Positions 36,923 to 46,914 of a stretch of 64,000 nucleotides of DNA are shown here, piece after piece; the first letter of the stretch is position 1, and each line of letters opens with the position of its first letter. The translations under genes and the position numbers were made by a program. Origin of the DNA: Sphingobacteriales bacterium 44-15 (lineage in GTDB: Bacteria > Bacteroidota > Bacteroidia > Chitinophagales > Chitinophagaceae). The stretch is from contig MKWG01000011.1 in assembly GCA_001899685.1 (NCBI GenBank), positions 1 to 64,000 of the forward strand, in the 5' to 3' direction. Below the pieces are notes generated by a model. That model was given only the letters and a program-made list of their open reading frames with translations, was not told the DNA's origin and ran no database searches.

Positions 36923-37579
36923 GTGCATTCATTTACAGAAGAAAATTATCTGAAGGCGATCTATAAACTGCAGGAAGCAAATGGCGAAACGGTTGCTCCT
37001 TCGGAGCTGGCAAAGGCTCTGGCTATTAATGCTGCGTCTGTTACAGATATGATGAAAAAGATGGCGCAAAAGAAGCTCATCCTATACCAGAAGATGAAGG
37101 GGGTGAAACTTTCCGAAAAAGGCAGGCAAGTAGCCATTAGTATTATCCGTAACCACCGGCTATGGGAGGTTTTCCTGGTAGATAAATTAGGTTTCCGGTG
37201 GGATGAAGTACACGATCTGGCTGAACAGTTGGAGCATATTCAAAGTGAAACGCTGATCCACAAACTGGATGCTTACCTGGGTCATCCTAAAACTGACCCG
37301 CATGGCGATCCGATACCGGATGCCAATGGTGTCTTTGTAAAATCAAAATCTGTATTACTTTCTTCTATAAATGCTGGCGGCCACGGTAAATTTACTGGTG
37401 TCACTGATCATTCTCCTGCTTTTCTAAATTATCTCGATAAGGTTGGTCTGGCTTTAGGGGATGCCATAAAGGTGGCACAGGTGGAGGAATTTGATAAAAG
37501 CTACACACTGCTGTTGAAAACAAAGAAGGAAATAACTGTCAGTTTTAAAGTGGCGAATAGTTTACTGGTTTCCGGATAG
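36923..37579 (+). CDS. DtxR/MntR-family metal-dependent regulator
   Basis: FTEENYLKAIYKLQE...VTDMMKKMAQKKLILYQKMKGVKLSEKGRQVA; FeoA-like C-terminus; GTG start. Confidence 0.92.
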   Translation: MHSFTEENYLKAIYKLQEANGETVAPSELAKALAINAASVTDMMKKMAQKKLILYQKMKGVKLSEKGRQVAISIIRNHRLWEVFLVDKLGFRWDEVHDLAEQLEHIQSETLIHKLDAYLGHPKTDPHGDPIPDANGVFVKSKSVLLSSINAGGHGKFTGVTDHSPAFLNYLDKVGLALGDAIKVAQVEEFDKSYTLLLKTKKEITVSFKVANSLLVSG

Positions 37580-37605
37580 GCTATTGTCCGCCTGGATACA
37601 CTAAA

Positions 37606-37645
37606 AATAAACCGGGCAACCTCACATTGCCCGGGCTTTATTTTT
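37606..37645. terminator. Bidirectional terminator between convergent genes
   Basis: CCGGGCAA-CCTCACA-TTGCCCGG with A/T flanks. Confidence 0.75.
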
Positions 37646-37668
37646 AAAGCTAAATGTGTCTTATATTC

Positions 37669-38013
37669 TTATTGTAAGGAATCCTTTCTATCGGTTTTCT
37701 TTTTTCCTTCCACCAGTTTCATTCCGCATTTTGGACATGTACCAGACTTATTACTTTTTACATCTGGGTGCATGGGACAGGTATATATTTTCATGACCTC
37801 CATTTTCATTTGCTCTTTTTTAGAGCGTAAATCCATTCCGCATTTTGGGCATTTGCTAGGTTTGTCGCTTACAACATCCGGGTGCATAGGACAAGTATAT
37901 TTTACCTTTATGGAGGTGTCTGCCTTATTTTGCGTTGACTTATTAGTTCCCTTTTGTGCAAAGGCTGTATATGTACCTATGAGCATTACCAGCATGATGA
38001 TGAGCTTTTTCAT
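37669..38013 (-). CDS. Heavy-metal-binding-domain protein with two CPMHP repeats
   Basis: YTCPMHPDVVSDKPSKCPKCGMDL and YTCPMHPDVKSNKSGTCPKCGMKL. Confidence 0.92.
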   Translation of the reverse strand: MKKLIIMLVMLIGTYTAFAQKGTNKSTQNKADTSIKVKYTCPMHPDVVSDKPSKCPKCGMDLRSKKEQMKMEVMKIYTCPMHPDVKSNKSGTCPKCGMKLVEGKKKTDRKDSLQ

Positions 38014-38112
38014 TGTTATTTGTTTTTATTGGTAAGTAATAATTTTCTTACTTGTTGTTTAATAAAGGTAGCAGATAGCATGGTACTATTGCTTATCTGC
38101 TGCCTGGTTCGT

Positions 38113-38700
38113 TTAGTTTTTGGCGGTTGCAGCAGTGGTCGTTTCCAAAAGGTGATTCACTTTGAATTTTCCGGAAAAGCTATCGTATAATGATAATTCA
38201 GCATCATTTCTGAACTGCGCATCTAGGAAATTATGGAACAAATATTTAGCCGGGAATGAATGCTTCAGGCTGCTAATTGTTAAAGGGAGTATTTCACTAT
38301 TACCTGCCATAGAATAGAAATACATTCTTTCCATCCTTATTCCTTTTCCCTGTGAAACATTTACATCCCTGAAGTATATCCAGATGATACCTTGTTCGCT
38401 AAGCGTATAAGGTGTCCTGTTCCAGGTACGGATTACCTGGCCATTATTACGCCGGTAGGCATATATTTTATCTTTGAATAGCTTTGTTTTTTCGCCATTG
38501 TGATTCACGGAAATAAAATTTTTGCCTGAAAATTCATGAAAACGGATCTTGTTTGTTTCCGTTGCTGCGTTACCAGCATAAGAAAGCCTGTTGTTTTTAA
38601 AATCATTATAGTTAAGGTAAATTCCTCTTTGGTTCTGTTGTGCATCGGCATGCAGCCCGAATAAACCTGTAAATGCCAATGAGATTAATATCTTTGTCAT
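38113..38700 (-). CDS. Secreted hypothetical protein
   Basis: Signal peptide MTKILISLAFTGLFGLHADAQ. Confidence 0.65.
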   Translation of the reverse strand: MTKILISLAFTGLFGLHADAQQNQRGIYLNYNDFKNNRLSYAGNAATETNKIRFHEFSGKNFISVNHNGEKTKLFKDKIYAYRRNNGQVIRTWNRTPYTLSEQGIIWIYFRDVNVSQGKGIRMERMYFYSMAGNSEILPLTISSLKHSFPAKYLFHNFLDAQFRNDAELSLYDSFSGKFKVNHLLETTTAATAKN

Positions 38701-38823
38701 AAATTGAATTTTTAAATAATATCTTTTGTAAATTTGGAGTACCAGGATTATCCATCCCTTTCTGGCACATGAAATGCCCATAGCCCGTTAATGAAATTAT
38801 TACGGGCATCCTGTGGAGTAAAA

Positions 38824-39243
38824 TCAAATGCGGAAAACACAATTGCGAATGAACAGGGTAATTTTTCCTGTTGGGGGAGCATGCGTTGTTGGGTATGCTA
38901 AAGCAGGTGAATAAACAAAAACAATGGAAAATGTAAACGGTGAATGGGTAACGGTAGGTAAGTCCGGTTTTGCCAGTTTAAAACCTTCATCTACTGTTTT
39001 CTGGTCTTTTTCGATTTTAACTTGTTGATATTCATCGTGGCAGCAACCCTTTACCTGCTTATTGCAATGCCCGTTGTTGCCCGTTTGGGCCATATTACAA
39101 TAAGGGCAGGTATTCTGTCCGTCTTTTTCCTGTCCGACACCCCATGCTACAAGCCTGTCCAAGCAGTAATGGCGATAAACAGTAGCACCTACCGATGAGG
39201 AAAGGTAAACCAGCATTAATATGGTGACCAGGAACCTTTTCAT
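38824..39243 (-). CDS. HYC_CC_PP-family protein
   Basis: RHYCLDRL, KGCCHDEY, THAPPTGK. Confidence 0.8.
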   Translation of the reverse strand: MKRFLVTILMLVYLSSSVGATVYRHYCLDRLVAWGVGQEKDGQNTCPYCNMAQTGNNGHCNKQVKGCCHDEYQQVKIEKDQKTVDEGFKLAKPDLPTVTHSPFTFSIVFVYSPALAYPTTHAPPTGKITLFIRNCVFRI

Positions 39244-39378
39244 TGCCTCTTTGTAAACAATACTTTAAATTAAAGTTAGTACAGTTAAACCCAGGAATTG
39301 TTATATAATTTTTAAACAATGTTATAAAATTTGGGCCCGGGTAAGTGGCAATAGGGATGTAAAAATTTTCTACAATAT

Positions 39379-39936
39379 TCAGGTATCTTTCCGTGAAACC
39401 TTTGAAAAGCGCCACATACCATACCATGCTGCAGGTGCAAGTAAGAACACACTGATCATCCCCGGGAAATACCAATCCGACCATTTCACAAATAATGGAA
39501 TAATAAAATGGGCAAGCTCAGTAAATCCCATCGAGGCAAAGAAAGTCCACACCAAATAATAGCCAAAGGCATATCTGCGACTAACCCCAAAAGGGCCAAT
39601 AAGCCATGCCACAACTGACAACACCAAAAGTATAATTATTGGAAAAGAAGCAGCCTTAGGAACGGGAACGCCGGTAATCTCAGAAAGCACAGAGAAAAAA
39701 CCAGCAATCCTTTCTTCAACCCGGTGCAAAAGGAATAACCCAAACGTTATCCAGTATATAACCTTGATAGATGCGAATGACGCTTTTGCTGGCACAGACA
39801 GCCAAAGTATAAACCCGGCCAAATATCCGGTGAGAAAAAGAAGTGTTGGCAGAATACCAAGTGAAACATATCCAATAACTGGCACTGCTATTGTAAAAAG
39901 CAAGGCTAATACAACGATTGATGCTTGCCTTTTCAT
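39379..39936 (-). CDS. HXXEE-like membrane protein
   Basis: LLHRVEERIAGFF and multiple TM segments. Confidence 0.6.
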   Translation of the reverse strand: MKRQASIVVLALLFTIAVPVIGYVSLGILPTLLFLTGYLAGFILWLSVPAKASFASIKVIYWITFGLFLLHRVEERIAGFFSVLSEITGVPVPKAASFPIIILLVLSVVAWLIGPFGVSRRYAFGYYLVWTFFASMGFTELAHFIIPLFVKWSDWYFPGMISVFLLAPAAWYGMWRFSKVSRKDT

Positions 39937-39978
39937 AAATTCTCTATTTAACTATTACTAAAGTGTTTATTTTATTAT

Positions 39979-41979
39979 TTAAAACTTCATTCGCTGAATC
40001 CTTACAGCATTCAAAATTGCGAGCAATGCTACACCCACATCTGCAAATACAGCCTCCCACATAGTAGCTAATCCACCCGCACCAAGAGCCAGTACAACAG
40101 CTTTTACACCAAATGCCAGGCCAATATTTTGCCATACAATGCTGTTGGTGGCTTTGCCGATCTTTACAGCGGTAACAATTTTGGAAGGCTGATCGGTTTG
40201 GATAACCACATCGGCGGTTTCAATTGCAGCATCACTACCTAGAGCACCCATTGCAATGCCTACATCACTTAAAGCCAATACCGGTGCGTCATTAATACCG
40301 TCGCCGGCAAAAGCAACAACGCTGGTTTTATTTTCTTTTTTGATCTGCTCCACCTTTTCAACCTTATGTTCCGGCAGCAAGTCGCCGTAGGCGTTATCAA
40401 TATTCAGTTGTTTTGCAATTTTAGCAACAACCGCCTGCTTATCGCCGGAGAGCATAACAGATTTTATTTCCCGTTTGTGTAATTCCTCAACCGCCTGTTT
40501 GCTATCCTCTTTTATTTCATCAGCAATGGTTACATAACCAGCCAACTTATTATCAACGGCCACGATAACAACAGTATCAGTAACATTTTTAAGATCTTCG
40601 CTTATCCGGATATTGAATTTATCCATCAGCTTTACATTCCCTGCCAGCACGTCTTTACCGTTGGCTTTTCCTTTCAATCCATATCCTCCAATTTCTTCCA
40701 GATCGGTGATGGCAATATTCTTTGCTGTACCACCGGCGTATTCAACAATCGCCTTTGCTACCGGGTGAGTAGATTTGGTTTCAAGAGCTGCTGCTAATGG
40801 CAGCCATTGATCTGTCGGCATATCATACCCCTTTATCTCCTGCACTTTAAAAACTCCCTTTGTTAATGTACCGGTTTTATCCATCACTACAATATTCACT
40901 TTCGTCATCAGGTCAAGATAGTTGGACCCCTTAAACAGGATACCGTTTTTTGAACCGGCTCCTATTCCTCCAAAATACCCTAATGGGATAGATATAACCA
41001 AAGCACAGGGACAGGATATAACCAGGAATATCAGGGCGCGGTACAACCATTGATTGAATACGTAATTTTCTACAAAGAAGTAAGGAATGAATGTAAGTCC
41101 AATGGCGAGGAATACAACGATAGGTGTGTAGATCCTTGCAAACTTCCGGATAAATTGCTCTGTCTTTGCCTTACGGGTTGTAGCCTCCTGTACCATTGTA
41201 AGTATGCGGGCAAGCGAGCTATCGTTAAAGAGTTTGGTAACTTTTAGCTCTATTACCTTTTCCTGGTTGATCATACCAGCTAGTACCGTTTCTCCCTCCC
41301 ATATTGTATCAGGTTTACTTTCACCGGTTAATGCTGCTGTATTAAAACTGCTGCTTTCACTTAACATTTCGCCATCCAAGGGAACCCTTTCGCCCACTTT
41401 TACCTGTATCGTTTCGCCCACTTTTACAGTATTAGGATCAACTGTAATATATCCTCCGTCACGAAGTACATCAGCACTGTTTGGTCGCACGTCAAGCAGG
41501 GCTTTAATGCTTCGTTTAGCACGTTTTACGGCTGCTTCCTGGAATAATTCTCCTACCGCATAGAAAAGCATCACAGCTACACCCTCAGGATACTGCCCTA
41601 TATAGAAAGCGCCAATAGTGGCTACGCTCATTAGGAAGAACTCAGTGAATACATCTCCTTTAATAGCAGTTTTAAGGCCCTTTATTACTACAGGTAATCC
41701 AACCGGGAGATAGGCAATTACATACCAACCTGACCTCATCCACCCTGAAAACCATACTGGGGAATGCTTTATCCAATTATCCATAGCAATGCCTATTGTT
41801 AACAACAGAAAACTGGCAATAGCTGACAACCAAGGCTTTAATAAATTACCTTTCTTCTCATTGTCATTATGCTCACTTTTCTTTTGCATTGAAACGACTA
41901 TTCCGTCAGCCGGTGATTTAGAAGAATCACAGCAGGTGCCCTGCGCTGTTACTTTTGTTTTATCAGGTGTATGGGGCAT
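39979..41979 (-). CDS. Heavy-metal P-type ATPase (Zn/Cd/Pb-like, CPC)
   Basis: SCPCALVISIPLGYFGGIG; DKTGTLT; GDGINDAPVLALSDVG. Confidence 0.94.
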   Translation of the reverse strand: MPHTPDKTKVTAQGTCCDSSKSPADGIVVSMQKKSEHNDNEKKGNLLKPWLSAIASFLLLTIGIAMDNWIKHSPVWFSGWMRSGWYVIAYLPVGLPVVIKGLKTAIKGDVFTEFFLMSVATIGAFYIGQYPEGVAVMLFYAVGELFQEAAVKRAKRSIKALLDVRPNSADVLRDGGYITVDPNTVKVGETIQVKVGERVPLDGEMLSESSSFNTAALTGESKPDTIWEGETVLAGMINQEKVIELKVTKLFNDSSLARILTMVQEATTRKAKTEQFIRKFARIYTPIVVFLAIGLTFIPYFFVENYVFNQWLYRALIFLVISCPCALVISIPLGYFGGIGAGSKNGILFKGSNYLDLMTKVNIVVMDKTGTLTKGVFKVQEIKGYDMPTDQWLPLAAALETKSTHPVAKAIVEYAGGTAKNIAITDLEEIGGYGLKGKANGKDVLAGNVKLMDKFNIRISEDLKNVTDTVVIVAVDNKLAGYVTIADEIKEDSKQAVEELHKREIKSVMLSGDKQAVVAKIAKQLNIDNAYGDLLPEHKVEKVEQIKKENKTSVVAFAGDGINDAPVLALSDVGIAMGALGSDAAIETADVVIQTDQPSKIVTAVKIGKATNSIVWQNIGLAFGVKAVVLALGAGGLATMWEAVFADVGVALLAILNAVRIQRMKF

Positions 41980-41991
41980 AATTATTTTTAT

Positions 41992-42509
41992 TTAGTGTAA
42001 AAAGAATGTAAGAATGCCAACAATTATCAGTACCATTCCTGTAATTCGCTTTTCATTTTCTTCGATAAATTTTGAAAGTATCAATTCAATGCCCTTATAA
42101 GCCAGCATAACGAGTGTGACAATGCCTGTTAAGTATATACTAAAGCAAGCAATAATACATTATCCCAGCCATAAGCGCCAGATGCCAAAAAGAGACCTTC
42201 TACTTCAAGGCAGGGAGATAAAAACATCATTAAGGCGAAAATTAATATCCATTTTCTTTTTGACTTTTGTTTATATTCCTTGATGTCACCGTTCGCAGTA
42301 TAATGATGATGCGGTAAATTGATAGAAAAATAAATCAATCCAAAAAGGATCAACAATATCGGTGCTACCAGCACAAGGTCAGGCTTTCCCCATTTTTCAG
42401 CTTTGGAAATAGCCACCAACGGCAACCAGTGGTTGGGTATCAGAGCATGAAATAATGCTAGTAATGTTGTTGCTATAATGATGGAAACCATAATTTGCGA
42501 ATCAATCAT
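41992..42509 (-). pseudogene. RcnA/HupE-like metal transport protein with a frameshift at about 42129-42140
   Basis: 42129-42509 frame ends LLLALVYT*; neighbouring frame continues LTGIVTLVMLAYKGIELILSKFIEENEKRITGMVLIIVGILTFFLH*. Confidence 0.65.
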
Positions 42510-42969
42510 TTATACCATCACCGACATCTTCCTTCTCTTTCAGTTTAGCCTTCCATTTCATATACCATCTCTGGTGATGCAGGGACAGTAGTAAATATAA
42601 TGCAACCGCTGCCACCAGTGCTATAATATACATGTTCAAGCCAATAGCTACGCCAACCGCCGCGGTACACCAGATTGTCGCTGCAGTAGTGAGGCCATGC
42701 GAAGTGTTGGATTGGTTATTTCTGTAAATAATGCCTGCTCCAAGAAAGCCTATACCTACAACTATATTGGCGACAATTCTTGAAGCTGCCGCTGTGTCAG
42801 ATAGATGAGCAGCGATAGCAGTGAATAATGTAGCGCCAATGCAAACAGCAGCGTACGTCCTTATACCGGCATCCCTGCCATGTTTTTCCCTGTCAAGTCC
42901 TATAAAGGCTCCCAATAGAAATGAGACTAGAAGTTTGCAGACAATGATCAGCTCAACACTCACATCCAT
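42502..42969 (-). CDS. MgtC/SapB family protein
   Basis: LLGAFIGLDREKHGRDAGIRTYAAVCIGATLFT; GIGFLGAGIIYR. Confidence 0.93.
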   Translation of the reverse strand: MDVSVELIIVCKLLVSFLLGAFIGLDREKHGRDAGIRTYAAVCIGATLFTAIAAHLSDTAAASRIVANIVVGIGFLGAGIIYRNNQSNTSHGLTTAATIWCTAAVGVAIGLNMYIIALVAAVALYLLLSLHHQRWYMKWKAKLKEKEDVGDGIND

Positions 42970-42995
42970 GATACAAATTTTAAATAAGCTTTAAT

Positions 42996-45497
42996 TTAGT
43001 TCTTGTTATTATAAACCAGGAGTCGCAGCGCATTAAAGACAACGACTAATGTTGATCCCTCGTGTGCAATGACAGCAGGACCGATAGTGGCTATTCCCAA
43101 AATAGTCAATGGGATAAGCATAGCTACAACGCCCAAGCTGATTATTAAATTTTGTTTAATAATCCTTTTAGCCTTTCTGCTTAGTCCAATTGCAAAAGGA
43201 AGTAACTCCAATTTATCTCCCATTAAAGCTATATCTGCTGTTTCCAACGCTACATCACTGCCCGCCGCGCCCATAGCAATTCCAACAGTGCTTTTTGCCA
43301 TTGCCGGCGCATCATTTACACCATCGCCCACCATAGCGGTTTTATTTTCCTGTTTAGTTAGCTTAACGATAGCATCTACCTTTTGTTCAGGTAATAAACT
43401 GCCCCATGCATCTGTAATTCCTACCTGCTTTGCTACTGCTTCAGCCACCTGCTGATTATCTCCTGTAAGCATGACCATGCGCCGGATGCCTGTATTTTTC
43501 AACCTGAGTAGTGTGTCTTTTGCTTCTGCTCTTGGTGTATCCATGACGGCTATAATACCTATGTATTCATCATTTCTCCTGATCACCATTGTTGTATTAC
43601 CTTCTGCCTCCAATTTTGCAACATTGCTCTTTACTTCCTCAGTGGGTTTGTTATTGTCCAGGTTCTCAAACAAGGCAAGATTACCTACGTATATAGTATT
43701 ATTTTCCAACACCGCTTTTATCCCTTTTCCCAATACAGATTCCATATCACTTGCATGAGGTATATTATCAACTTTCAATTTTTCTTTCCCATCTTTTACA
43801 ATTGCTTTCGCAATAGGATGATCGCTGAGCAATTCCACCGCAACCACGATCTTTAATAATTCATTTTCATTTATCCCGTTAAGCGGTGTTGTTTGGGTCA
43901 ATTTTGGCTTGCCTTCTGTTAACGTACCGGTTTTATCGAATGCCAATGCGGTAAGCACTCCCAAATCTTCCAGGGGCCTGCCTCCTTTAATTAATACACC
44001 CGACCTGGCAGCTCTGGCCACACCGCTTAATACTGCACTGGGTGTTGAAATGGCTAAAGCGCAAGGGCTTGCTGCTACCAGTACAGACATTGCACGGTAA
44101 AAACTTTTGCTGAAAGGCTCGTCAATTACAAGAAAGGCAAAACATAATAATGTTACTAATATCAATACAGCGGGCACAAAATATTTTTCAAACTTATCAG
44201 TAAATCTTTGCGTAGGTGATTTTTGCGTTTGTGCCTCATTAACCATTTTCACCAGCCGTGACAATGTAGAATCTGATGCTTCTTTCATTACTTTCACTTC
44301 CATCGATTCATTTCCGTTGATGGTACCTGCAAACACCTTATACTTTGTTTCTAATTTATCTGCCTGATCAGGATTAATATTTGGATCTTCAATTGCCTCC
44401 TTGTCTACAGGGATACTTTCTCCGGTAATGGGGGCCTGGTTAACGCTTCCTCCGCCATTAACAACTATACCGTCTGCTGAGATTTTTGTATTGGGTTTCA
44501 CTACAATAATATCGCCCTTTTTAAGCTCCTCAATCTTTACTTCCTTTGTTTGGCCATTTTGCTTCAGGAGGGCTGTTTTGGGCGCAAGTTCAGTCAACGC
44601 TGCTATTGATTTTCTGGCTTTTTCCATCGCAAAATGTTCCAATGCATGCCCCATACTGAATAAAAAAAGTAACAATGCCCCTTCCGCCCAATTACCTAAT
44701 ATAGCAGCGCCGGCAGCAGCTACAAGCATTAAAAAATCAATTTCAAAACCGCCTTTCAAAATGGTCTGCACCGCTTCCTTTGCTGTAAAGAAACCGCCAA
44801 AAAAATAGGCGCTGATATATAGTATCAGCGGAACAATAGATGGTATACCGCCGATACGGGAAAGTCCAAAACCAATTCCCAATAATCCTCCACAAATTAT
44901 ACTGAAGATAAGCTCCGTATTTTTTCCAAAAATACCGCCATGTGAATGTTCATGTTCTTCTCCTTCTTCATGCTTGTGTCCAGGCCTCTCTTTATGATCG
45001 TGATCATGGGTAGCCTGTGACTTATTCACTCCGGACTTTCCATTCGCCTTTCCATTAATAACCTTCAATCCCGCCTTTTTGATAAAGCTATACACCTGTT
45101 GTTCACTGGTTACCGAACTATCAAATTCGATCAATACCGTACCACCTGCTGAAGCAGCCACGGACAATATACCCTGTTTATTTTTTAATTCGGCTTCCAC
45201 CAGCCGCGTTTGTCTTTGGTGACGGATGCCTTCTACCTCCAGCAAGAGGTGGCGATATCTTTGGGTGATTTTTGCCCCGGCCTGTTCTGCCAATTTCTGA
45301 ACGTGTTCAACAGTTATTCTATCTGGATTATAATGAAAGCAAAGTTGTGCTTTTTTATCTGCTGTTTCTGGCACTATATGTACATCGTCAATACCAGGTC
45401 TGCCTTTTATTTCAGTAATGATCCGTTGTACACATGCATCTTTTTCATCCGGGACGTCAGGTAAAATTATATCCAGGTTTATTTTGACTTTTTCCAT
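42996..45497 (-). CDS. Heavy-metal P-type ATPase, SPC type, with degenerate N-terminal HMA-like repeats and His-rich linker
   Basis: ASPCALAISTPSAVLSG; HDHDHKERPGHKHEEGEEHEHSHGG; DKTGTLT; GDGVNDAPAMAKSTVG. Confidence 0.93.
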   Translation of the reverse strand: MEKVKINLDIILPDVPDEKDACVQRIITEIKGRPGIDDVHIVPETADKKAQLCFHYNPDRITVEHVQKLAEQAGAKITQRYRHLLLEVEGIRHQRQTRLVEAELKNKQGILSVAASAGGTVLIEFDSSVTSEQQVYSFIKKAGLKVINGKANGKSGVNKSQATHDHDHKERPGHKHEEGEEHEHSHGGIFGKNTELIFSIICGGLLGIGFGLSRIGGIPSIVPLILYISAYFFGGFFTAKEAVQTILKGGFEIDFLMLVAAAGAAILGNWAEGALLLFLFSMGHALEHFAMEKARKSIAALTELAPKTALLKQNGQTKEVKIEELKKGDIIVVKPNTKISADGIVVNGGGSVNQAPITGESIPVDKEAIEDPNINPDQADKLETKYKVFAGTINGNESMEVKVMKEASDSTLSRLVKMVNEAQTQKSPTQRFTDKFEKYFVPAVLILVTLLCFAFLVIDEPFSKSFYRAMSVLVAASPCALAISTPSAVLSGVARAARSGVLIKGGRPLEDLGVLTALAFDKTGTLTEGKPKLTQTTPLNGINENELLKIVVAVELLSDHPIAKAIVKDGKEKLKVDNIPHASDMESVLGKGIKAVLENNTIYVGNLALFENLDNNKPTEEVKSNVAKLEAEGNTTMVIRRNDEYIGIIAVMDTPRAEAKDTLLRLKNTGIRRMVMLTGDNQQVAEAVAKQVGITDAWGSLLPEQKVDAIVKLTKQENKTAMVGDGVNDAPAMAKSTVGIAMGAAGSDVALETADIALMGDKLELLPFAIGLSRKAKRIIKQNLIISLGVVAMLIPLTILGIATIGPAVIAHEGSTLVVVFNALRLLVYNNKN

Positions 45498-45551
45498 AGT
45501 ATTGTTTTGAGATTAATAAATTGATCTTTGCGAAAACAGGCATTGATACTA

Positions 45552-46046
45552 TTACATGAGCAAATATTTTATGACGACCGATATAATTAGTGATAAAGCA
45601 AATGTGATTAAGGTACCTTTTAAAAAAGCGATAAAATGAAAAAGGTAGTTCTTGTAGCCTTTATTACCTTCAGTGCCCGGCACTATCAGGAATTTTGGCG
45701 TAATAACACAAACTACCAGCCAATCTATTACGATCATATCCCACACGTTAAAAAACATCATTAGTCCCCATACAAAAAGCATAATATCCTGAAACTTTAG
45801 TTGATATTGTATAGCGTAATATAACCCTAAAAGGAGAGGGTAGAATATGAATGTAAGCAGGAATGGCAAACCGTAGGTAAATGTACCTAATTTCTCCTTT
45901 TTTGTTTTGGGTGGCACTAATCGCTGTATTTCTTTTGGATAATCCTGTAGCATTAACCTCGGACTGACAAGTATCATCAGAAAGAGGCTTACACTTAGCA
46001 AAAGGGAATAAATAAGGCCCTGTTTTAGTATAAGAGATATATCCAT
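45552..46046 (-). CDS. Multi-TM hypothetical membrane protein
   Basis: Start MDISLILKQG preferred; overlaps in operon with the ZIP gene. Confidence 0.6.
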   Translation of the reverse strand: MDISLILKQGLIYSLLLSVSLFLMILVSPRLMLQDYPKEIQRLVPPKTKKEKLGTFTYGLPFLLTFIFYPLLLGLYYAIQYQLKFQDIMLFVWGLMMFFNVWDMIVIDWLVVCVITPKFLIVPGTEGNKGYKNYLFHFIAFLKGTLITFALSLIISVVIKYLLM

Positions 46047-46096
46047 GACTGTTAAATTAAGTCGTTGTATACCGCTACCCAATTGCTGCCCGCTTC

Positions 46097-46819
46097 TCAC
46101 ATAACCATTCCTAAAATCAGAAACAACAAGAACCCGGCAAAGAATACTGACGTATGCCAGATCGTTTCCTTTTCTTCATGAGCTTCCAACAGTAATTCTT
46201 CTGTTACCAAAAACAATAATGCTGATAATCCAAATGACAATACAATTTCCATTGCACTATCAGAAAGGTTGTGCAGTAAGGTGGCACCAAGAATTGCACT
46301 TATAAAGAATAAAGCTGCCAGTATGTTAACTAAAGTAAAAGTTCTTTCTTTTTCAACATTCATATTCCTCAGCTCTGTCGCAGTTGCCATGCCTAATGAC
46401 AATAGCTCAATCGATAAGGCTATTGCCAGGAGCATACCTTCTTTATTACCTGCCGCAAAACCTATACCTAGCAGGATGCCATCTATAAAAATATCGATAC
46501 CTATTCCAACTAATAAGCCTACAGGCAACCCGGCCTTCTTAGTGTTCTCTGTTTCCCTGGACTCGCTATATCTTCTGATAGCTATCATTAAAATAAAACC
46601 CAGACAGAATCCAATAATTACCTGGAAAGGTTTATGTTCTTTTATTACATCAGGCAATAACTCAACTGCTACTACTGAAAAAACCACTCCAGCGGCGAAA
46701 TGCAAGATAAAGCTCCGGAGATTTCCATCTGGTTTTTTGATAATTGCAATAAAGCTACCGGCAATCATAGTAAAAACAGGTAGCAGAGAAAACAGTAATA
46801 CTTTTTGAAATAATGACAT
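46097..46819 (-). CDS. ZIP-family metal transporter
   Basis: LHFAAGVVFSVVAVELLPD; GIGIDIFIDGILLGIGF; IALSIELLSLGMA. Confidence 0.87.
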   Translation of the reverse strand: MSLFQKVLLFSLLPVFTMIAGSFIAIIKKPDGNLRSFILHFAAGVVFSVVAVELLPDVIKEHKPFQVIIGFCLGFILMIAIRRYSESRETENTKKAGLPVGLLVGIGIDIFIDGILLGIGFAAGNKEGMLLAIALSIELLSLGMATATELRNMNVEKERTFTLVNILAALFFISAILGATLLHNLSDSAMEIVLSFGLSALLFLVTEELLLEAHEEKETIWHTSVFFAGFLLFLILGMVM

Positions 46820-46837
46820 TATTAAAAACCGTCTATT

Positions 46838-46903
46838 GGCGGGTTCGGAAGCCCTGCTCCCATGAATGGTGCTATTGTAAATAGCTCAGCAGGGCTCCGA
46901 CCC
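46838..46903 (-). terminator. Imperfect inverted repeat between adaptor and ZIP genes
   Basis: GGGTTCGGAAGCCCTGCT ... AGCAGGGCTCCGACCC. Confidence 0.5.
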
Positions 46904-46914
46904 ATATTTGTTTA

